In this document: piece after piece, positions 53,431 through 62,985 of the stretch
Position numbering within the stretch: position 1 is the first letter of the stretch
How the letters are laid out: each line of letters opens with the position of its first letter
Assembly: GCF_032248455.1 (NCBI RefSeq)
Contig: NZ_JAVTTP010000001.1
Location: 2,106,501 to 2,170,500 of the forward strand
Length of the DNA: 64,000 nucleotides
Origin: Pricia mediterranea
Lineage (GTDB): Bacteria; Bacteroidota; Bacteroidia; Flavobacteriales; Flavobacteriaceae
Direction of reading: 5' to 3'
Translations under genes and position numbers: made by a program
The notes under the pieces: generated by a model
Databases searched by the model: none
The model's input: the letters and a program-made list of their open reading frames with translations, nothing else
Told to the model about the DNA's origin: nothing

Positions 53431-54855
53431 TCAGTCCTCCTCCTTTGCAAAATTGCTTTCCAATCGAATTGGGCTGTCCGGTATCTTGTTGATCAGTTGT
53501 TTCTTGCCGTTTTTCTTGCTAAGTTCAAAAGCATCATAAAGGGTTCCAATAGGTGTATAGGCCCCGTATTTAATCGTGTCTTTAGATACCGTTAGTATCT
53601 GAAAGAGCTGGGTGTACTCGCCCCGTCTTACCATCCATTCCTGTTCTTCGGAATTATACATCTTTGGTCCTGCGACTGAAACTGCATAAATAGTGCCGGC
53701 ATCGTTGACTACGGTAAGCCCCTTACCTTTGTTCTCGGCATAGCCTCTGGCGTAGGTGTGGTCATGCCCTTGTAAAACCAGGTCCACCTTGTATTTGTCG
53801 ATCAAAGGTTTGATGGCCTCCCTTAATTCCCAATTATCCCTGCCCTCGACCGTTGAGTACACCGGGTAATGTGTAGTAATTACGGTCCATTTTTTCGTAT
53901 TGGTCGCAAGTACGGAATCCAACCATTTGGTCTGGGCCTTACGGCTATCCATATGCTCATCGAAACTTTCCGAATCGAACGATATCAGTTTCATGTCTTG
54001 GTAATCGATAGCGTAGCAGGCTTCCTTCAGCTCTTCCATCGGGCCGTTTTCCGGTAAGGTGAATTGGGGTCTCCACAGTGACGTTAGTACACCATCGCGG
54101 TACTCGTGGTTGCCGGGCGTCATCATACTGGGTACGGTAGCATGGATAAAGCTGCCCGCGTGAAACCATTCGCCCCACTCCAAGTTCGCATCCCGATCGT
54201 TGATAAGGTCGCCCGCGTGCAGCATAAAGTCCACCTGAGGAAATTGCCTGTAGGAACTACGGATGACCCGCGACCACAGCGACTTTACATTGTTCTGGGC
54301 ATCCCCAAAATAGATGAAACTGAAAGGTTCTTCCATATCGGTTCGCGCGGTCTTAAGCTGAAACCATTCGCTCCAATAGGCATTGTCGTCCGAGCCGTTT
54401 CCCACCCTGTAGACATAAGTCGTATTCGGTTCGAGACCGGAAACTACGGCCGAGTGATAGGTCGCCTTCACCAAGGGTTCTTTTCTGTTCCGGTTCTCGA
54501 ACACCTCGGTCTTGGCTTCGATCTTTCTTAGGTTTCCCAACAAAAACTCGGGACCGTCGGTTGCAACGGCCACCTCTACGATCCCCTGTTTTATTTGCTG
54601 ATCCGTACGCCAGTTGACGGCAAAACTATGGGCGGGGTCTAGCGTCAGGTTGGCTATAATTCGATCCGGGGTCCTGGAGGGGAACATTAATTTATGTGCG
54701 GCTACGGAATCGTGTTCGGTATAGTGGCTGTGCCCGTGATCGTGGTCGTTTTCGTGGTTGTGACTATGGTGTTGCCCGACCGACGATTCTTGCGCACTCA
54801 TTGCAAAATTGAAAGCTAAAAAAAGTAAGGCTACCATCCTTTTTTGAATTCTCAT
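53431..54855 (-). CDS. Purple acid phosphatase-like metallophosphoesterase
   Basis: 474 aa, secreted (MRIQKRMVALLFLAFNFAMSAQ). A His/Asp-rich stretch (HHSHNHENDHDHGHSHY) follows the signal; then an N-terminal fibronectin/PAP domain (residues 60-170, VSGLEPNTTYVYRVGNG), and a calcineurin-type core: YFGDAQNN, MLHAGDLINDRD, MTPGNHEYRDG, TTHYPVYST and LQGHDHTYARG. Probably hydrolyses phosphate esters outside the cell for phosphate acquisition. The histidine-rich tract may bind metal. It converges with the truncated GDPD, another phosphodiesterase. Confidence 0.9.
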   Translation of the reverse strand: MRIQKRMVALLFLAFNFAMSAQESSVGQHHSHNHENDHDHGHSHYTEHDSVAAHKLMFPSRTPDRIIANLTLDPAHSFAVNWRTDQQIKQGIVEVAVATDGPEFLLGNLRKIEAKTEVFENRNRKEPLVKATYHSAVVSGLEPNTTYVYRVGNGSDDNAYWSEWFQLKTARTDMEEPFSFIYFGDAQNNVKSLWSRVIRSSYRQFPQVDFMLHAGDLINDRDANLEWGEWFHAGSFIHATVPSMMTPGNHEYRDGVLTSLWRPQFTLPENGPMEELKEACYAIDYQDMKLISFDSESFDEHMDSRKAQTKWLDSVLATNTKKWTVITTHYPVYSTVEGRDNWELREAIKPLIDKYKVDLVLQGHDHTYARGYAENKGKGLTVVNDAGTIYAVSVAGPKMYNSEEQEWMVRRGEYTQLFQILTVSKDTIKYGAYTPIGTLYDAFELSKKNGKKQLINKIPDSPIRLESNFAKEED

Positions 54856-54868
54856 AAGCTGTTCTTTT

Positions 54869-55031
54869 AGAGATTGTATTAAATTATATCAACTATTTTT
54901 TTAAAGCTCCTTTTGCACATTTCTTCGTTAAAATTTTTGACCATAGCTACTGCTATGCTAAAAAGTTTTGCATAAAACTGCATCAAAAATGGCTTATGAA
55001 AATTCTAACCACATATTTCTAAACAGTCTCT
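54869..55031. repeat. 163-bp palindromic element, MITE-like
   Basis: Starts AGAGATTGTATTAAATT and ends TTTCTAAACAGTCTCT. The termini match the 57-bp repeats and are inverted relative to each other (AGAGAYTGT). The two halves pair imperfectly along their length, and the centre is the perfect palindrome CATAGCTACTGCTATG (54942-54957). No gene. Lies in the phosphatase/Gfo-Idh gap. Confidence 0.5.
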
Positions 55032-55060
55032 TTGTTGTTAGTGTAAACTGTTATTGTTCA

Positions 55061-56068
55061 TTATTGTCCTGGTTCGTTCATGCCGATCCGTTTACCTATT
55101 TCATAGCTTTCCCTCAGTTTTTCGATGACCTTCATATTGTTTACGCCATCACTTATAGCCGTTGGAACCTCAGTATTCCCTAGAATAGCATGCGCAAAGG
55201 CATCTGCCTGTAAGGTGTATTGGTCACAAGGGTCTAACTTTATCTGTTCAGTGTTCTCCTTTCCCGTGAACCAAATTTTCGCGGATCTGTCTTTCGGGGG
55301 GTTAAAAGGAAATTCAAAACTTATCCTTCCTTTCGTTCCATAAATATGTGCCTGTTGGTCTTCGGCCAATTGGGTGGCACAAAAAAAGGTCGATACACCT
55401 TCATCGAATTCGAGTATCCCCGAGGCCAGGACATCTACCTCAAACCCTGGATGATTTTCGATGTTCGCCATCACGTATGTCGGCTCTGTTCCGAAAAGGT
55501 ATCGGGCAATTGAAATAGAATAGCATCCGATATCCATTAGACTGCCGCCCCCGTACGCCTTGCTATTTACGATGCTGTCCGGATGGTCATCATAGAAGGA
55601 AAAAGACGACTGAACCATTCTCAGTTTGCCGATTTCGCCGGCTTCTACCAGCCGTTTCGCCTTGGTCCATTGGGGATGGAACCGGTACATAAAACCTTCC
55701 ATTACCTTTAGTTCGGAATGCTTCTTTGATGCTTCCATCAAACGCCTGGCCTCAACAACACTAAGGGCGATCGGTTTCTCGACAAGTACGTGCTTGCCTG
55801 CATTCAAGGCTTTGATGGCCCATTCAACATGCAGGTGGTTGGGAAGCGGTATGTAGACCGCCTGGATATCGGCATTCTCCAGCAACTCTTGATAGCTTCC
55901 ATAATATGTAGGGATGTTGAATTTTTTAGAGACAGCCTCTGCCCTGTCCGCCTTTCTTGAGGCAATGGCCCTTACCGTCGCATACCTACTTTTGAAAAGT
56001 GCAGATATCATCTGCTCTACTGCAATGGTGGCGGTGCCCAAGACTCCCCATTTTATTTTCTCGTCCAT
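55061..56068 (-). CDS. Gfo/Idh/MocA family oxidoreductase
   Basis: 335 aa. NAD(P)-binding Rossmann fold (WGVLGTATIAVEQMIS) and the active-site motif VEKPIALS with Lys98. The sequence YIPLPNHLHVEWAIKALNAGKHVLVEKP is typical of the dihydrodiol dehydrogenase/D-xylose dehydrogenase subgroup. Oxidises or reduces a sugar or polyol. It is the last gene of a group with a symporter and AraC regulator (right edge), so it likely acts on the imported sugar. Confidence 0.9.
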   Translation of the reverse strand: MDEKIKWGVLGTATIAVEQMISALFKSRYATVRAIASRKADRAEAVSKKFNIPTYYGSYQELLENADIQAVYIPLPNHLHVEWAIKALNAGKHVLVEKPIALSVVEARRLMEASKKHSELKVMEGFMYRFHPQWTKAKRLVEAGEIGKLRMVQSSFSFYDDHPDSIVNSKAYGGGSLMDIGCYSISIARYLFGTEPTYVMANIENHPGFEVDVLASGILEFDEGVSTFFCATQLAEDQQAHIYGTKGRISFEFPFNPPKDRSAKIWFTGKENTEQIKLDPCDQYTLQADAFAHAILGNTEVPTAISDGVNNMKVIEKLRESYEIGKRIGMNEPGQ

Positions 56069-56097
56069 GGCCGACTCTTATCGATAAAATCCAAGTA

Positions 56098-57582
56098 TTA
56101 ATTTTCCTTTTTGCGTTTATTAAAGCCCACAAAAACAAGGGCCAATGCAATCAGTCCGGCTGTCGCGACGGCCCCTACGATAATAGGGTCCAAAGTGCAC
56201 TCTAACCAAGCGTAACCCGATGGCAAATCTCTTAAAAATGTCCCCCAAATTATAATCAGGATGCTGAAGACTACCGAAATGATGCCTTGTAAAAGTTTTA
56301 TCTTGACATTAAAGATAGCCAGCAGGAACAAGCCCAGGATCCCCCCTCCGAAAATGCCTGAAATTTGCCACCAAATATCGAGCGCGCTTTCGGCATCGAT
56401 CAATAAGAGGGCGAATCCGATTCCTAGAAACCCCCAAAGAACTGTCGTGAGGCGCAAGAACCCGATATTGTTTCTTTCGGAGGCTTTTGGCTTGAAATAT
56501 CTTTTATAGAAGTCCAGAAACAACACGGTGGCCGAGGAGTTGAGGGCAGAATCGACCGTACTCATCGAGGCGGCCAAAATGGCTGCAATGATCAATCCTT
56601 TCAAGCCTACGGGCAGTTCAGTGGCAATAAAAAAGGGAAAGACCTCATCCCCCTTTACAATGGATGGGTCTAAGACGTTACCCCCACCGGAATAAAATGC
56701 AAATAAGGCGGTACCGATATAGAGGAAAATTACCGTTAAGGGCAAGTAGATCAGCATGGCCACCCATACGGAACGTTTGGCTTTTTTCTCGGTAGCAACG
56801 GCGCTGTATTTTTGGGTATAGTTTTGATCCGCCATCAAGTTTCTGATGTTCTCGGTCACGCCATAAATAATCATGACCCAAATCGTTCGGCCTTCCAAGG
56901 AAAATGAAGTGTCGCCCAAGCTGAACTTGTTTGCATCTAAAGCGTTCTGAACGAGAAAATCGGGTTTTTCAAATATCTCGGTCGTTAACAGATAGGCACT
57001 GAACAACAGGCCCCCGATCATTACGATGGACTGTAGAACATCTGTCCATATCACGGCTTCCATACCTCCCATTAAAGTATACGCAATCGTTGCCATACCT
57101 ATAATCAAGATCAGGGTGCGGATATCGACATCGACAAAGCTGGTGAGCAATAAAGAAGAAAGATAGAGAATTACCGCGGTTCGACCTATCATGAACAACA
57201 CAAAGGACAAGGCTGCGTAAATTCGCCCCCAATCCCCAATTTTATCCTCGAGATACTTGTAGACCGAAATGATATTATGCTTACGGTAATGGGGAATCAC
57301 ATATTCTGCCACGAACCATGTGACGGGCAGGGCCGTAAGCGCGAAAATCAGGGGATGCCAGTTTTCATCGAACGCCTTGCCCGGGACGGCGATATACGAT
57401 ATGCTGCTGGTATAGGCACTCATTACCGCTATACCCGCGGCCCAAGCGGGTATGCCCCTGCCCGCCACCATGAAGTCATCGGAGGTCTTGGTTTTTCTCA
57501 AAAAATAAATGCCCATTGCGACCATTACCAATCCGTAAAGTACCAGAATGGCAGTATCGAGGGTTCCTAGTTGGTAGTTCAT
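56098..57582 (-). CDS. Sodium:solute symporter (SSS family)
   Basis: 494 aa from the ATG at 57582; the upstream 14 residues do not belong to the family. N-terminal LDTAILVLYGLVMVAMGIYFLRKTKTSDDFMVAGRG is the usual first helix and GRG motif. Further SSS elements are MSAYTSSISYIAVPGKAFDENW, the SSSLLL-like helix 4 region, MGGMEAVIWTDVLQSIVM and AAILAASMSTVDSALNSSATV. A third SSS transporter in this window. Its gene lies 29 bases upstream of the Gfo/Idh gene on the same strand, and the two probably act together on one sugar or sugar acid. Confidence 0.9.
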   Translation of the reverse strand: MNYQLGTLDTAILVLYGLVMVAMGIYFLRKTKTSDDFMVAGRGIPAWAAGIAVMSAYTSSISYIAVPGKAFDENWHPLIFALTALPVTWFVAEYVIPHYRKHNIISVYKYLEDKIGDWGRIYAALSFVLFMIGRTAVILYLSSLLLTSFVDVDIRTLILIIGMATIAYTLMGGMEAVIWTDVLQSIVMIGGLLFSAYLLTTEIFEKPDFLVQNALDANKFSLGDTSFSLEGRTIWVMIIYGVTENIRNLMADQNYTQKYSAVATEKKAKRSVWVAMLIYLPLTVIFLYIGTALFAFYSGGGNVLDPSIVKGDEVFPFFIATELPVGLKGLIIAAILAASMSTVDSALNSSATVLFLDFYKRYFKPKASERNNIGFLRLTTVLWGFLGIGFALLLIDAESALDIWWQISGIFGGGILGLFLLAIFNVKIKLLQGIISVVFSILIIIWGTFLRDLPSGYAWLECTLDPIIVGAVATAGLIALALVFVGFNKRKKEN

Positions 57583-57740
57583 TGTTAGTAGGTCTGGAAC
57601 AACATTTTTTATCCCGTAACACAAAGTAAACTGAAGAAAATTGGATATACCACAACTATATTACAAAAAGGCTGTGATATATTAACTTTAGAACTCGAAA
57701 AAATTATGTATTATTGAAAAACGGGTTAATATCCTTCGAC

Positions 57741-58589
57741 ATGGAATTCGTTTGCGAAAAAATATTTGTGCCTACCAATCACTCGTTCATCACCCGGAGG
57801 CTGCCTCTGTCATCGAATGCCAGAATTCATTCGCACAAAAATTTTGAACTCAATTATATTGTATCGGGTGCTGGCAGGAGAATCGTAGGGGACAACATCT
57901 CGGGTTTTGAAAAAGGGGATTTGGTGCTCATGGGGCCTGAATTACCGCACTGCTGGGAAGTACTCGATGATCGGGACGAAACAACACCAGCTAGTATTGT
58001 CACGCACTTTTCGGAAAACATCACCGAATCGGACTTCTTTAAAATGCCCGAACTTGAAACAGTCCTTAGACTGCTAAAACAAGCGAACCGGGGAATTCGG
58101 TTTAAGCCTGACAATGACCTGAAAATAAGGACAATTTTGACCGAAATGGCTTCCAGCAAAGGACTTGAATATTATATCGGGCTTCTAAGGATATTCAATC
58201 TTTTAATTAAAATCGAAGATCGGGAACGGCTTTCCAACCCGATAAACCAATCTTCGGTCTTTTCGAAGAATATCGAGAAAATAAACAAGGTCTACGAATA
58301 TGTTTTTCAGAACATACATGAAGGTATTCGACTTAACGATGCGGCTGCGGTACTGAACATGGCTCCCAGTTCTTTCTGTCGGTTTTTTAAAAAGAAGACG
58401 GGGAATACGTTTATGGAATACGTAAAAAACGTGAGAGTCGGTATTGCTGCCAAACTATTGGCGGAGACGGATAAACAGATTACCCAAATCTGTTTCGAAA
58501 GCGGCTATAACAATCTGGCCAATTTCAACCATTATTTTAAGGCCAATATGGGGAAAACCCCTTCGGAGTACCGTAAAAACTTTCAGTGA
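57741..58589 (+). CDS. AraC family transcriptional regulator
   Basis: 282 aa from the ATG at 57741; the ORF could start at a TTG at 57714. N-terminal cupin-like sugar-binding half (HSHKNFELNYIVSGAGRRIVG, DLVLMGPELPHCWE) and C-terminal double helix-turn-helix (IRLNDAAAVLNMAPSSFCRFFKKKTGNTFMEYVKNVRV, then KQITQICFESGYNNLANFNHYFKANMGKTPSEY). It is encoded opposite to and between the symporter and the membrane PHP gene, in a locus for sugar uptake, so it most likely controls that locus in response to its substrate. Confidence 0.9.
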   Translation: MEFVCEKIFVPTNHSFITRRLPLSSNARIHSHKNFELNYIVSGAGRRIVGDNISGFEKGDLVLMGPELPHCWEVLDDRDETTPASIVTHFSENITESDFFKMPELETVLRLLKQANRGIRFKPDNDLKIRTILTEMASSKGLEYYIGLLRIFNLLIKIEDRERLSNPINQSSVFSKNIEKINKVYEYVFQNIHEGIRLNDAAAVLNMAPSSFCRFFKKKTGNTFMEYVKNVRVGIAAKLLAETDKQITQICFESGYNNLANFNHYFKANMGKTPSEYRKNFQ

Positions 58590-58800
58590 CGGTACTTATT
58601 CGTATAGGCCATCTATTCTACCCATGTACCAGCTCCAAATGCCATCCAGCAATCAGAACAAGCCAGCGATCACGAAAAAAAGGTCTGGCTGACCGGTCGT
58701 GCCGGCCCATGCGACACCATGTTCAAGACCGAACTGGCCACGGACTGCCGAAGCCGTTGCAAGCGATAGTGCAACTACCACAATTTTATCCGCAAGACTT

Positions 58801-60273
58801 TTAGAAATTAATGGTAGTCTTTTCGTGTACTGAATCGCTCTTGGCACTTTTTCGCTTTGAAAACCTATAATAAGCAACGGCCAAAACGTACAACAGCAGC
58901 CCCAGACCAATTGGGCCCAATAATAGACTATATTCAGAATAGATATCGTTATAGCCGATTACCGCCTTTCCCCTGAGATAATAGTGAACGCCTATACCCA
59001 TCAAAAAGATGGCGCCTATGTTACTTAGGACTAAAAGCCCATTATTCCTTAAAAGAACCGACTTTTCAGTACGATTGACAATACTCTGAAAAAGGAATAT
59101 CCATAGGGCCCACGACAATATCTGGGCCCAATTCAAGGTTCTAAAATAGTTGACCGTCGTCAGAAAAGGACGAAAAACAAGATTAGCTTTCGGGTAAAAA
59201 GGACGGTCTTTGTATATTAAAATCTTAATTTTCTCCTGCGGACCTTCTTTTAGGATGTTCAGGACAGCTTGCTTTTTTCCGCTGTGACCCAGGATATCCC
59301 AATCCGGGATTTCAAAGGCATTGTATAGGGAACACGCTTTTCCGTAACCGTGAAAATCGAGGCCGCCGATCATGATAAGTCCGTTCTCCTCACAGAATTT
59401 CCGCAACTGTTTGAAAACATCCCGGTCATAATAGAGGTCTGTGCCGGTATTTTCTATTTCAAAACCATCCGCTCCAAGCGCTGCATAGACTTCTTTCCTT
59501 CTTCCCTTGCCATCGAACCAATGATTTATAATCACCGCACCACCGTATCGATGCACCGAATCAATTACCGCTTTATCCTCCATTCCCTTGGTTTCGAATT
59601 CCCCATTAAGCCCTAACAGGCTCATATGATTGGTGCCCGAGAATTCCTGGCCTACCAGCACTAAGGGATCTATAGGAAACTTTCCTTCTTTTTGCTCTTG
59701 GGAAAATTCAAGACTCTTTTTGTGGTTGGCATGGTCGGTAATGAAAAAGGCATCAAAACCGTTTCTCTTATGCCATTTCCACATATTTTCTTGGGATATC
59801 AGTCCATCATGGCTGAACTCGGTATGGGCATGCGAAGTTACCAAAACCGTATCGTCGGTGGTGTTCCTAATCGTATTGTTCGGTAAAGGGATAAACAGCA
59901 CCACAACGAAAAGCGCAAAGCAAAGGCCGATTATCAGGGGTAGGTTTGCCAGTTGTCGATAGAGCATGTCCCTTCTGAAACGGCTCCCTCTGAATTTTTT
60001 TACAGCACTATAGCCTACGTAAAAAATAAATCCCCAGAACAAGGCCAAGGGTAGCTCCTCCAAAACATATAGAGATCGGTTCAGATAGAGCAAAGGACCT
60101 AAAATCGGCTCGAAAATAATCCGCCAGATTGAAATATCGACCTTATACCCCGGGGCCGGACTTTGTAACAGAGCGTCCTCAAAATGTACTTTAAATTGAA
60201 AAACAGTGGACAGTATAATAATGGACAGCATTACAAGCGCAAGGAAGAGGTTTTGTTTTTTTGTCCTGTTCAT
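58801..60273 (-). CDS. Membrane-anchored PHP-domain (CehA-like) hydrolase
   Basis: 490 aa. Three hydrophobic N-terminal helices (about 10-140), then a soluble PHP domain at 145-360, then further helices to the C-terminus. PHP metal-site motifs: VTSHAHTEFSHDG, ITDHANH, INHWFDG and GGLDFHGYG. PHP proteins are metal-dependent phosphoesterases or related hydrolases (the CehA/McbA group). Here the domain is embedded between membrane helices, an unusual combination. It lies between the aldolase gene and the AraC gene in the right-hand sugar locus. The substrate is unknown. Confidence 0.82.
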   Translation of the reverse strand: MNRTKKQNLFLALVMLSIIILSTVFQFKVHFEDALLQSPAPGYKVDISIWRIIFEPILGPLLYLNRSLYVLEELPLALFWGFIFYVGYSAVKKFRGSRFRRDMLYRQLANLPLIIGLCFALFVVVLFIPLPNNTIRNTTDDTVLVTSHAHTEFSHDGLISQENMWKWHKRNGFDAFFITDHANHKKSLEFSQEQKEGKFPIDPLVLVGQEFSGTNHMSLLGLNGEFETKGMEDKAVIDSVHRYGGAVIINHWFDGKGRRKEVYAALGADGFEIENTGTDLYYDRDVFKQLRKFCEENGLIMIGGLDFHGYGKACSLYNAFEIPDWDILGHSGKKQAVLNILKEGPQEKIKILIYKDRPFYPKANLVFRPFLTTVNYFRTLNWAQILSWALWIFLFQSIVNRTEKSVLLRNNGLLVLSNIGAIFLMGIGVHYYLRGKAVIGYNDIYSEYSLLLGPIGLGLLLYVLAVAYYRFSKRKSAKSDSVHEKTTINF

Positions 60274-60294
60274 TACAAAGCTATCGAGATTTGG

Positions 60295-61218
60295 TTATAA
60301 CGGGGAGCGGATGTGTGTTACGCTTTCGAACTCTTGCAGGTATCCTTCGATTTTACTCCGTCTATTGCCGTTCAACCTAAACAGCGGAGCGGCCATGTGG
60401 TCTTCACAGATTCCCATAATCGACAGGGCACATTTTATGGCCTTGATACTTCTGGTAGGTGAATCTTCTACCTTATATATCGTGTCATGCATCCGTAAAA
60501 TCACTTTTTGGATTTTTGTGATACGCTGTTTGTCCTTGGATAGGGAGGCCTCGTACAGCGCCACGAATAATTTGGGGAACACATTGGCCCCTCCGGCAAC
60601 TGCACCATGACCGCCTTCCAAGACAGCGTTGGACAAAAAGAGCTCGTTCCCTACAATTACCGAAAAATCCGGAGTATCCTTAAAGGCCTCGATAAAGGCG
60701 TATAGCATCGCTTCGTCGCCCGAACTATCCTTTACTCCGATGGCGCCGAGTTCCTTGACACTTTTTACGGTTTTTGGAGAGAGGTTCAGTTTGGTGCAAC
60801 TGGGTATATTATAGATTAAAAAAGGTAAGGGCAGTAAGGGCGCGAGTGCTCGAAAATAATCGATTATTTCTTTTTCGGAAAGCGGAAAGTAATAAGGCGG
60901 TGCCACCACAAGGGCATCGGCCCCGGCCCTTTGGGCGTGATGTGCAATTTCCAGGCTTCCCCCAAAAGAAGTATCGGTTATCCCGACCAGGACCGGAACC
61001 CTTTTGTCCACGATATTACAGGCTTCGGAAATCAGTTGCTTTCGCAGCGCATAGCTCAAACTAGGGCCCTCACCATTGGTGCCCAACAGGAAGATTCCGC
61101 TTACACCTCCTTCCAGGAGATGTTCGATGAGATTTTTCAGACCCTTGCAGTCCAAGGTTTGGGCTTCCGACAAGGGAGTGACCATAGGCGGGATGATACC
61201 TTTCAGGGGCAATTTCAT
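60295..61218 (-). CDS. DapA/NanA superfamily aldolase
   Basis: 307 aa from the ATG at 61218; the longer form adds 26 residues without family features. Class I aldolase/dehydratase barrel: GTNGEGPSLS (substrate carboxylate loop), Y136 in FLIYNIPSCT and the Schiff-base K163 in IGVKDSSGDE. The family splits 2-keto-3-deoxy acids or sialic acid, or makes dihydrodipicolinate. In a SusC/SusD locus a catabolic role such as 2-keto-3-deoxy-sugar-acid or N-acylneuraminate cleavage is more likely than lysine synthesis. Confidence 0.88.
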   Translation of the reverse strand: MKLPLKGIIPPMVTPLSEAQTLDCKGLKNLIEHLLEGGVSGIFLLGTNGEGPSLSYALRKQLISEACNIVDKRVPVLVGITDTSFGGSLEIAHHAQRAGADALVVAPPYYFPLSEKEIIDYFRALAPLLPLPFLIYNIPSCTKLNLSPKTVKSVKELGAIGVKDSSGDEAMLYAFIEAFKDTPDFSVIVGNELFLSNAVLEGGHGAVAGGANVFPKLFVALYEASLSKDKQRITKIQKVILRMHDTIYKVEDSPTRSIKAIKCALSIMGICEDHMAAPLFRLNGNRRSKIEGYLQEFESVTHIRSPL

Positions 61219-61314
61219 AGGATTACATTTGGGTATCAGCAAATTAACAGGAAAGCCACGCCTTACACCACTATTATATTGTAAGAAACATATCAAATAT
61301 TAACCCTCCAAAGG

Positions 61315-62973
61315 TCAATACGGTTGATTCGTACCCTGTAGCAACCACATTTTAGACCACGCACTGTTGTTGCTGCTATCCTCACCCTTAAACGAGGTAG
61401 GTTGCAATTTTTCAATTGCGGATTCCGCATTGGCGCTGTTATTGTCTATCTCATCGATATGATAATAGAACCGCAAGGGCAATGCGGCACGTTTGGCAGT
61501 CGGTCCGGTCTGCAAATCGGGAAGGCCGGTTCTTCTATAATCGAACCAAGATTGGGCTGCGGACGACCAACTGGCAATCCATTTTTGTTCTATGATATCT
61601 TCCAAGGTTCCTCCGTAGGCCGCTTCCCCCGAAATGTAATCGTCATATTCACCTCCCACCCCCCAGGCCTCAAAGGATTGTTTTATACCCTGGTTATAGT
61701 GGCTCTCCGCGCCTCCCGATGCCCAGCCCTTCAGGGCCGCTTCCGCCCAAATAAAATGCACCTCGGCCGCAGAACTCAAACGGCTTTGCAACAAAGGCCC
61801 GCTGGCATCTTTATAGATATCGTTCAATTGCGAAACATGGGGGTTATAAGATCCCTGATTAAACTCTTTCTTTAGATTGAAGGCAGGGCCCAAGGTAATC
61901 TGGGTCGGCAAACCGACATAGTCCTTGTCAAAATCTACGGGCACCCCGACCACATCCAAATGATCATCGACCAGTTTTTGGGAGACGTGCCTTTCCCCAT
62001 CGATGATTTCGTCTCCCCCTGCGGCATTCGGATCCAATACGATGGGCGTCTCTACAGGATTCGCCCAAACGCCCAATCTCGGATCGTTGAGCGATTGTAG
62101 GGCATCTACCAAGGTGGCTGCCATTTTTATTCTAAAATAGCTGCCCTGTGGGTCGTCATCGAACTCCGTGTTGGTTGGCCATGCGTTATCCGGACTGGTT
62201 CCGACATAAGCCACGTTTGCGTCATCCGAGACATCCAAAATCAACGGAAATTGCTGCGGATTGCTCAAAATTCTTCTTAGGCCTTCCTCGGCAAGGCTTG
62301 GCTCCTTAGCGGACAATCGCATATAAAAGCGTACTGCCAAAGAATTGGCAAACTTTCTCCATTTCGAGGCGTCACCTGCGTACAAGATATCCTGACTCGC
62401 CTGAATGCCGGAATATGCATTCTGACCTTTGGACAATAAGGTGTTGGCCCTACCCAAATCCGCGAATATGCCGGTATAAATATCCATTTGATCATCGAAC
62501 GGCGCATCGAAAAACTCGGCTCCCTCGGATCCCCTTAAGGCATCGGAATACGGCGCATCTCCCCAAAGGTCGGTTACAAGACCGAATAAATAGGATTTCA
62601 TGACCAGGCCTACCCCTATATGGAATTCCAGGTTCTCTTCTTCCGCCTTTGCGATCAAGGTTCTGTTGTCAAGCAAAAGGCTGTAGTATCCGTTCCAACT
62701 ATGGGAATCGTTTCTCCAATCGTAGGCGTTATGGCCACCGGACCATCCGTCTTTTTGGGTATGCTGCATTACCCCGGCAATATCCCCAAAACCTAAATTT
62801 ACCGTACTTTTTGCAGCTTCGGCAATCACGTTGGCCAGTAAAAGATTAGGGTCCACGTTATCGGAGCCAATTTTATTCGGGTTCTCGTTCAATTCTTCCA
62901 AACCATGGCAGGAAACCAAAAGGATAAATGCCAAGGCACACGCCCCTATGCTATTTTTTAGACCATATTTCAT
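61315..62973 (-). CDS. SusD/RagB-like outer-membrane lipoprotein
   Basis: 552 aa. The SPII signal peptide MKYGLKNSIGACALAFILLVSC is followed by a SusD-type helical (TPR-like) glycan-binding protein. It captures an oligosaccharide at the surface and hands it to the SusC-like transporter encoded immediately upstream on the same strand (12 bases). Residues such as LNENPNKIGSDNVDPNLLLANV near the N-terminus are characteristic of the SusD_2 subgroup. The gene order SusC-SusD-aldolase is a polysaccharide utilisation locus. Confidence 0.92.
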   Translation of the reverse strand: MKYGLKNSIGACALAFILLVSCHGLEELNENPNKIGSDNVDPNLLLANVIAEAAKSTVNLGFGDIAGVMQHTQKDGWSGGHNAYDWRNDSHSWNGYYSLLLDNRTLIAKAEEENLEFHIGVGLVMKSYLFGLVTDLWGDAPYSDALRGSEGAEFFDAPFDDQMDIYTGIFADLGRANTLLSKGQNAYSGIQASQDILYAGDASKWRKFANSLAVRFYMRLSAKEPSLAEEGLRRILSNPQQFPLILDVSDDANVAYVGTSPDNAWPTNTEFDDDPQGSYFRIKMAATLVDALQSLNDPRLGVWANPVETPIVLDPNAAGGDEIIDGERHVSQKLVDDHLDVVGVPVDFDKDYVGLPTQITLGPAFNLKKEFNQGSYNPHVSQLNDIYKDASGPLLQSRLSSAAEVHFIWAEAALKGWASGGAESHYNQGIKQSFEAWGVGGEYDDYISGEAAYGGTLEDIIEQKWIASWSSAAQSWFDYRRTGLPDLQTGPTAKRAALPLRFYYHIDEIDNNSANAESAIEKLQPTSFKGEDSSNNSAWSKMWLLQGTNQPY

Positions 62974-62985
62974 AATGATTCTTTT

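Noticed and set aside
58590-58800. Short gene or gene remnant between the AraC and PHP genes.
   Set aside because: Short open stretches exist, but none has a start codon, family feature or coding-like composition that I could trust.
60276-60283. CAAAGCTA (TAGCTTTG on the minus strand) as a promoter of the PHP gene.
   Set aside because: It lies only a few bases before the start codon, so the transcript would begin at or after the ATG.
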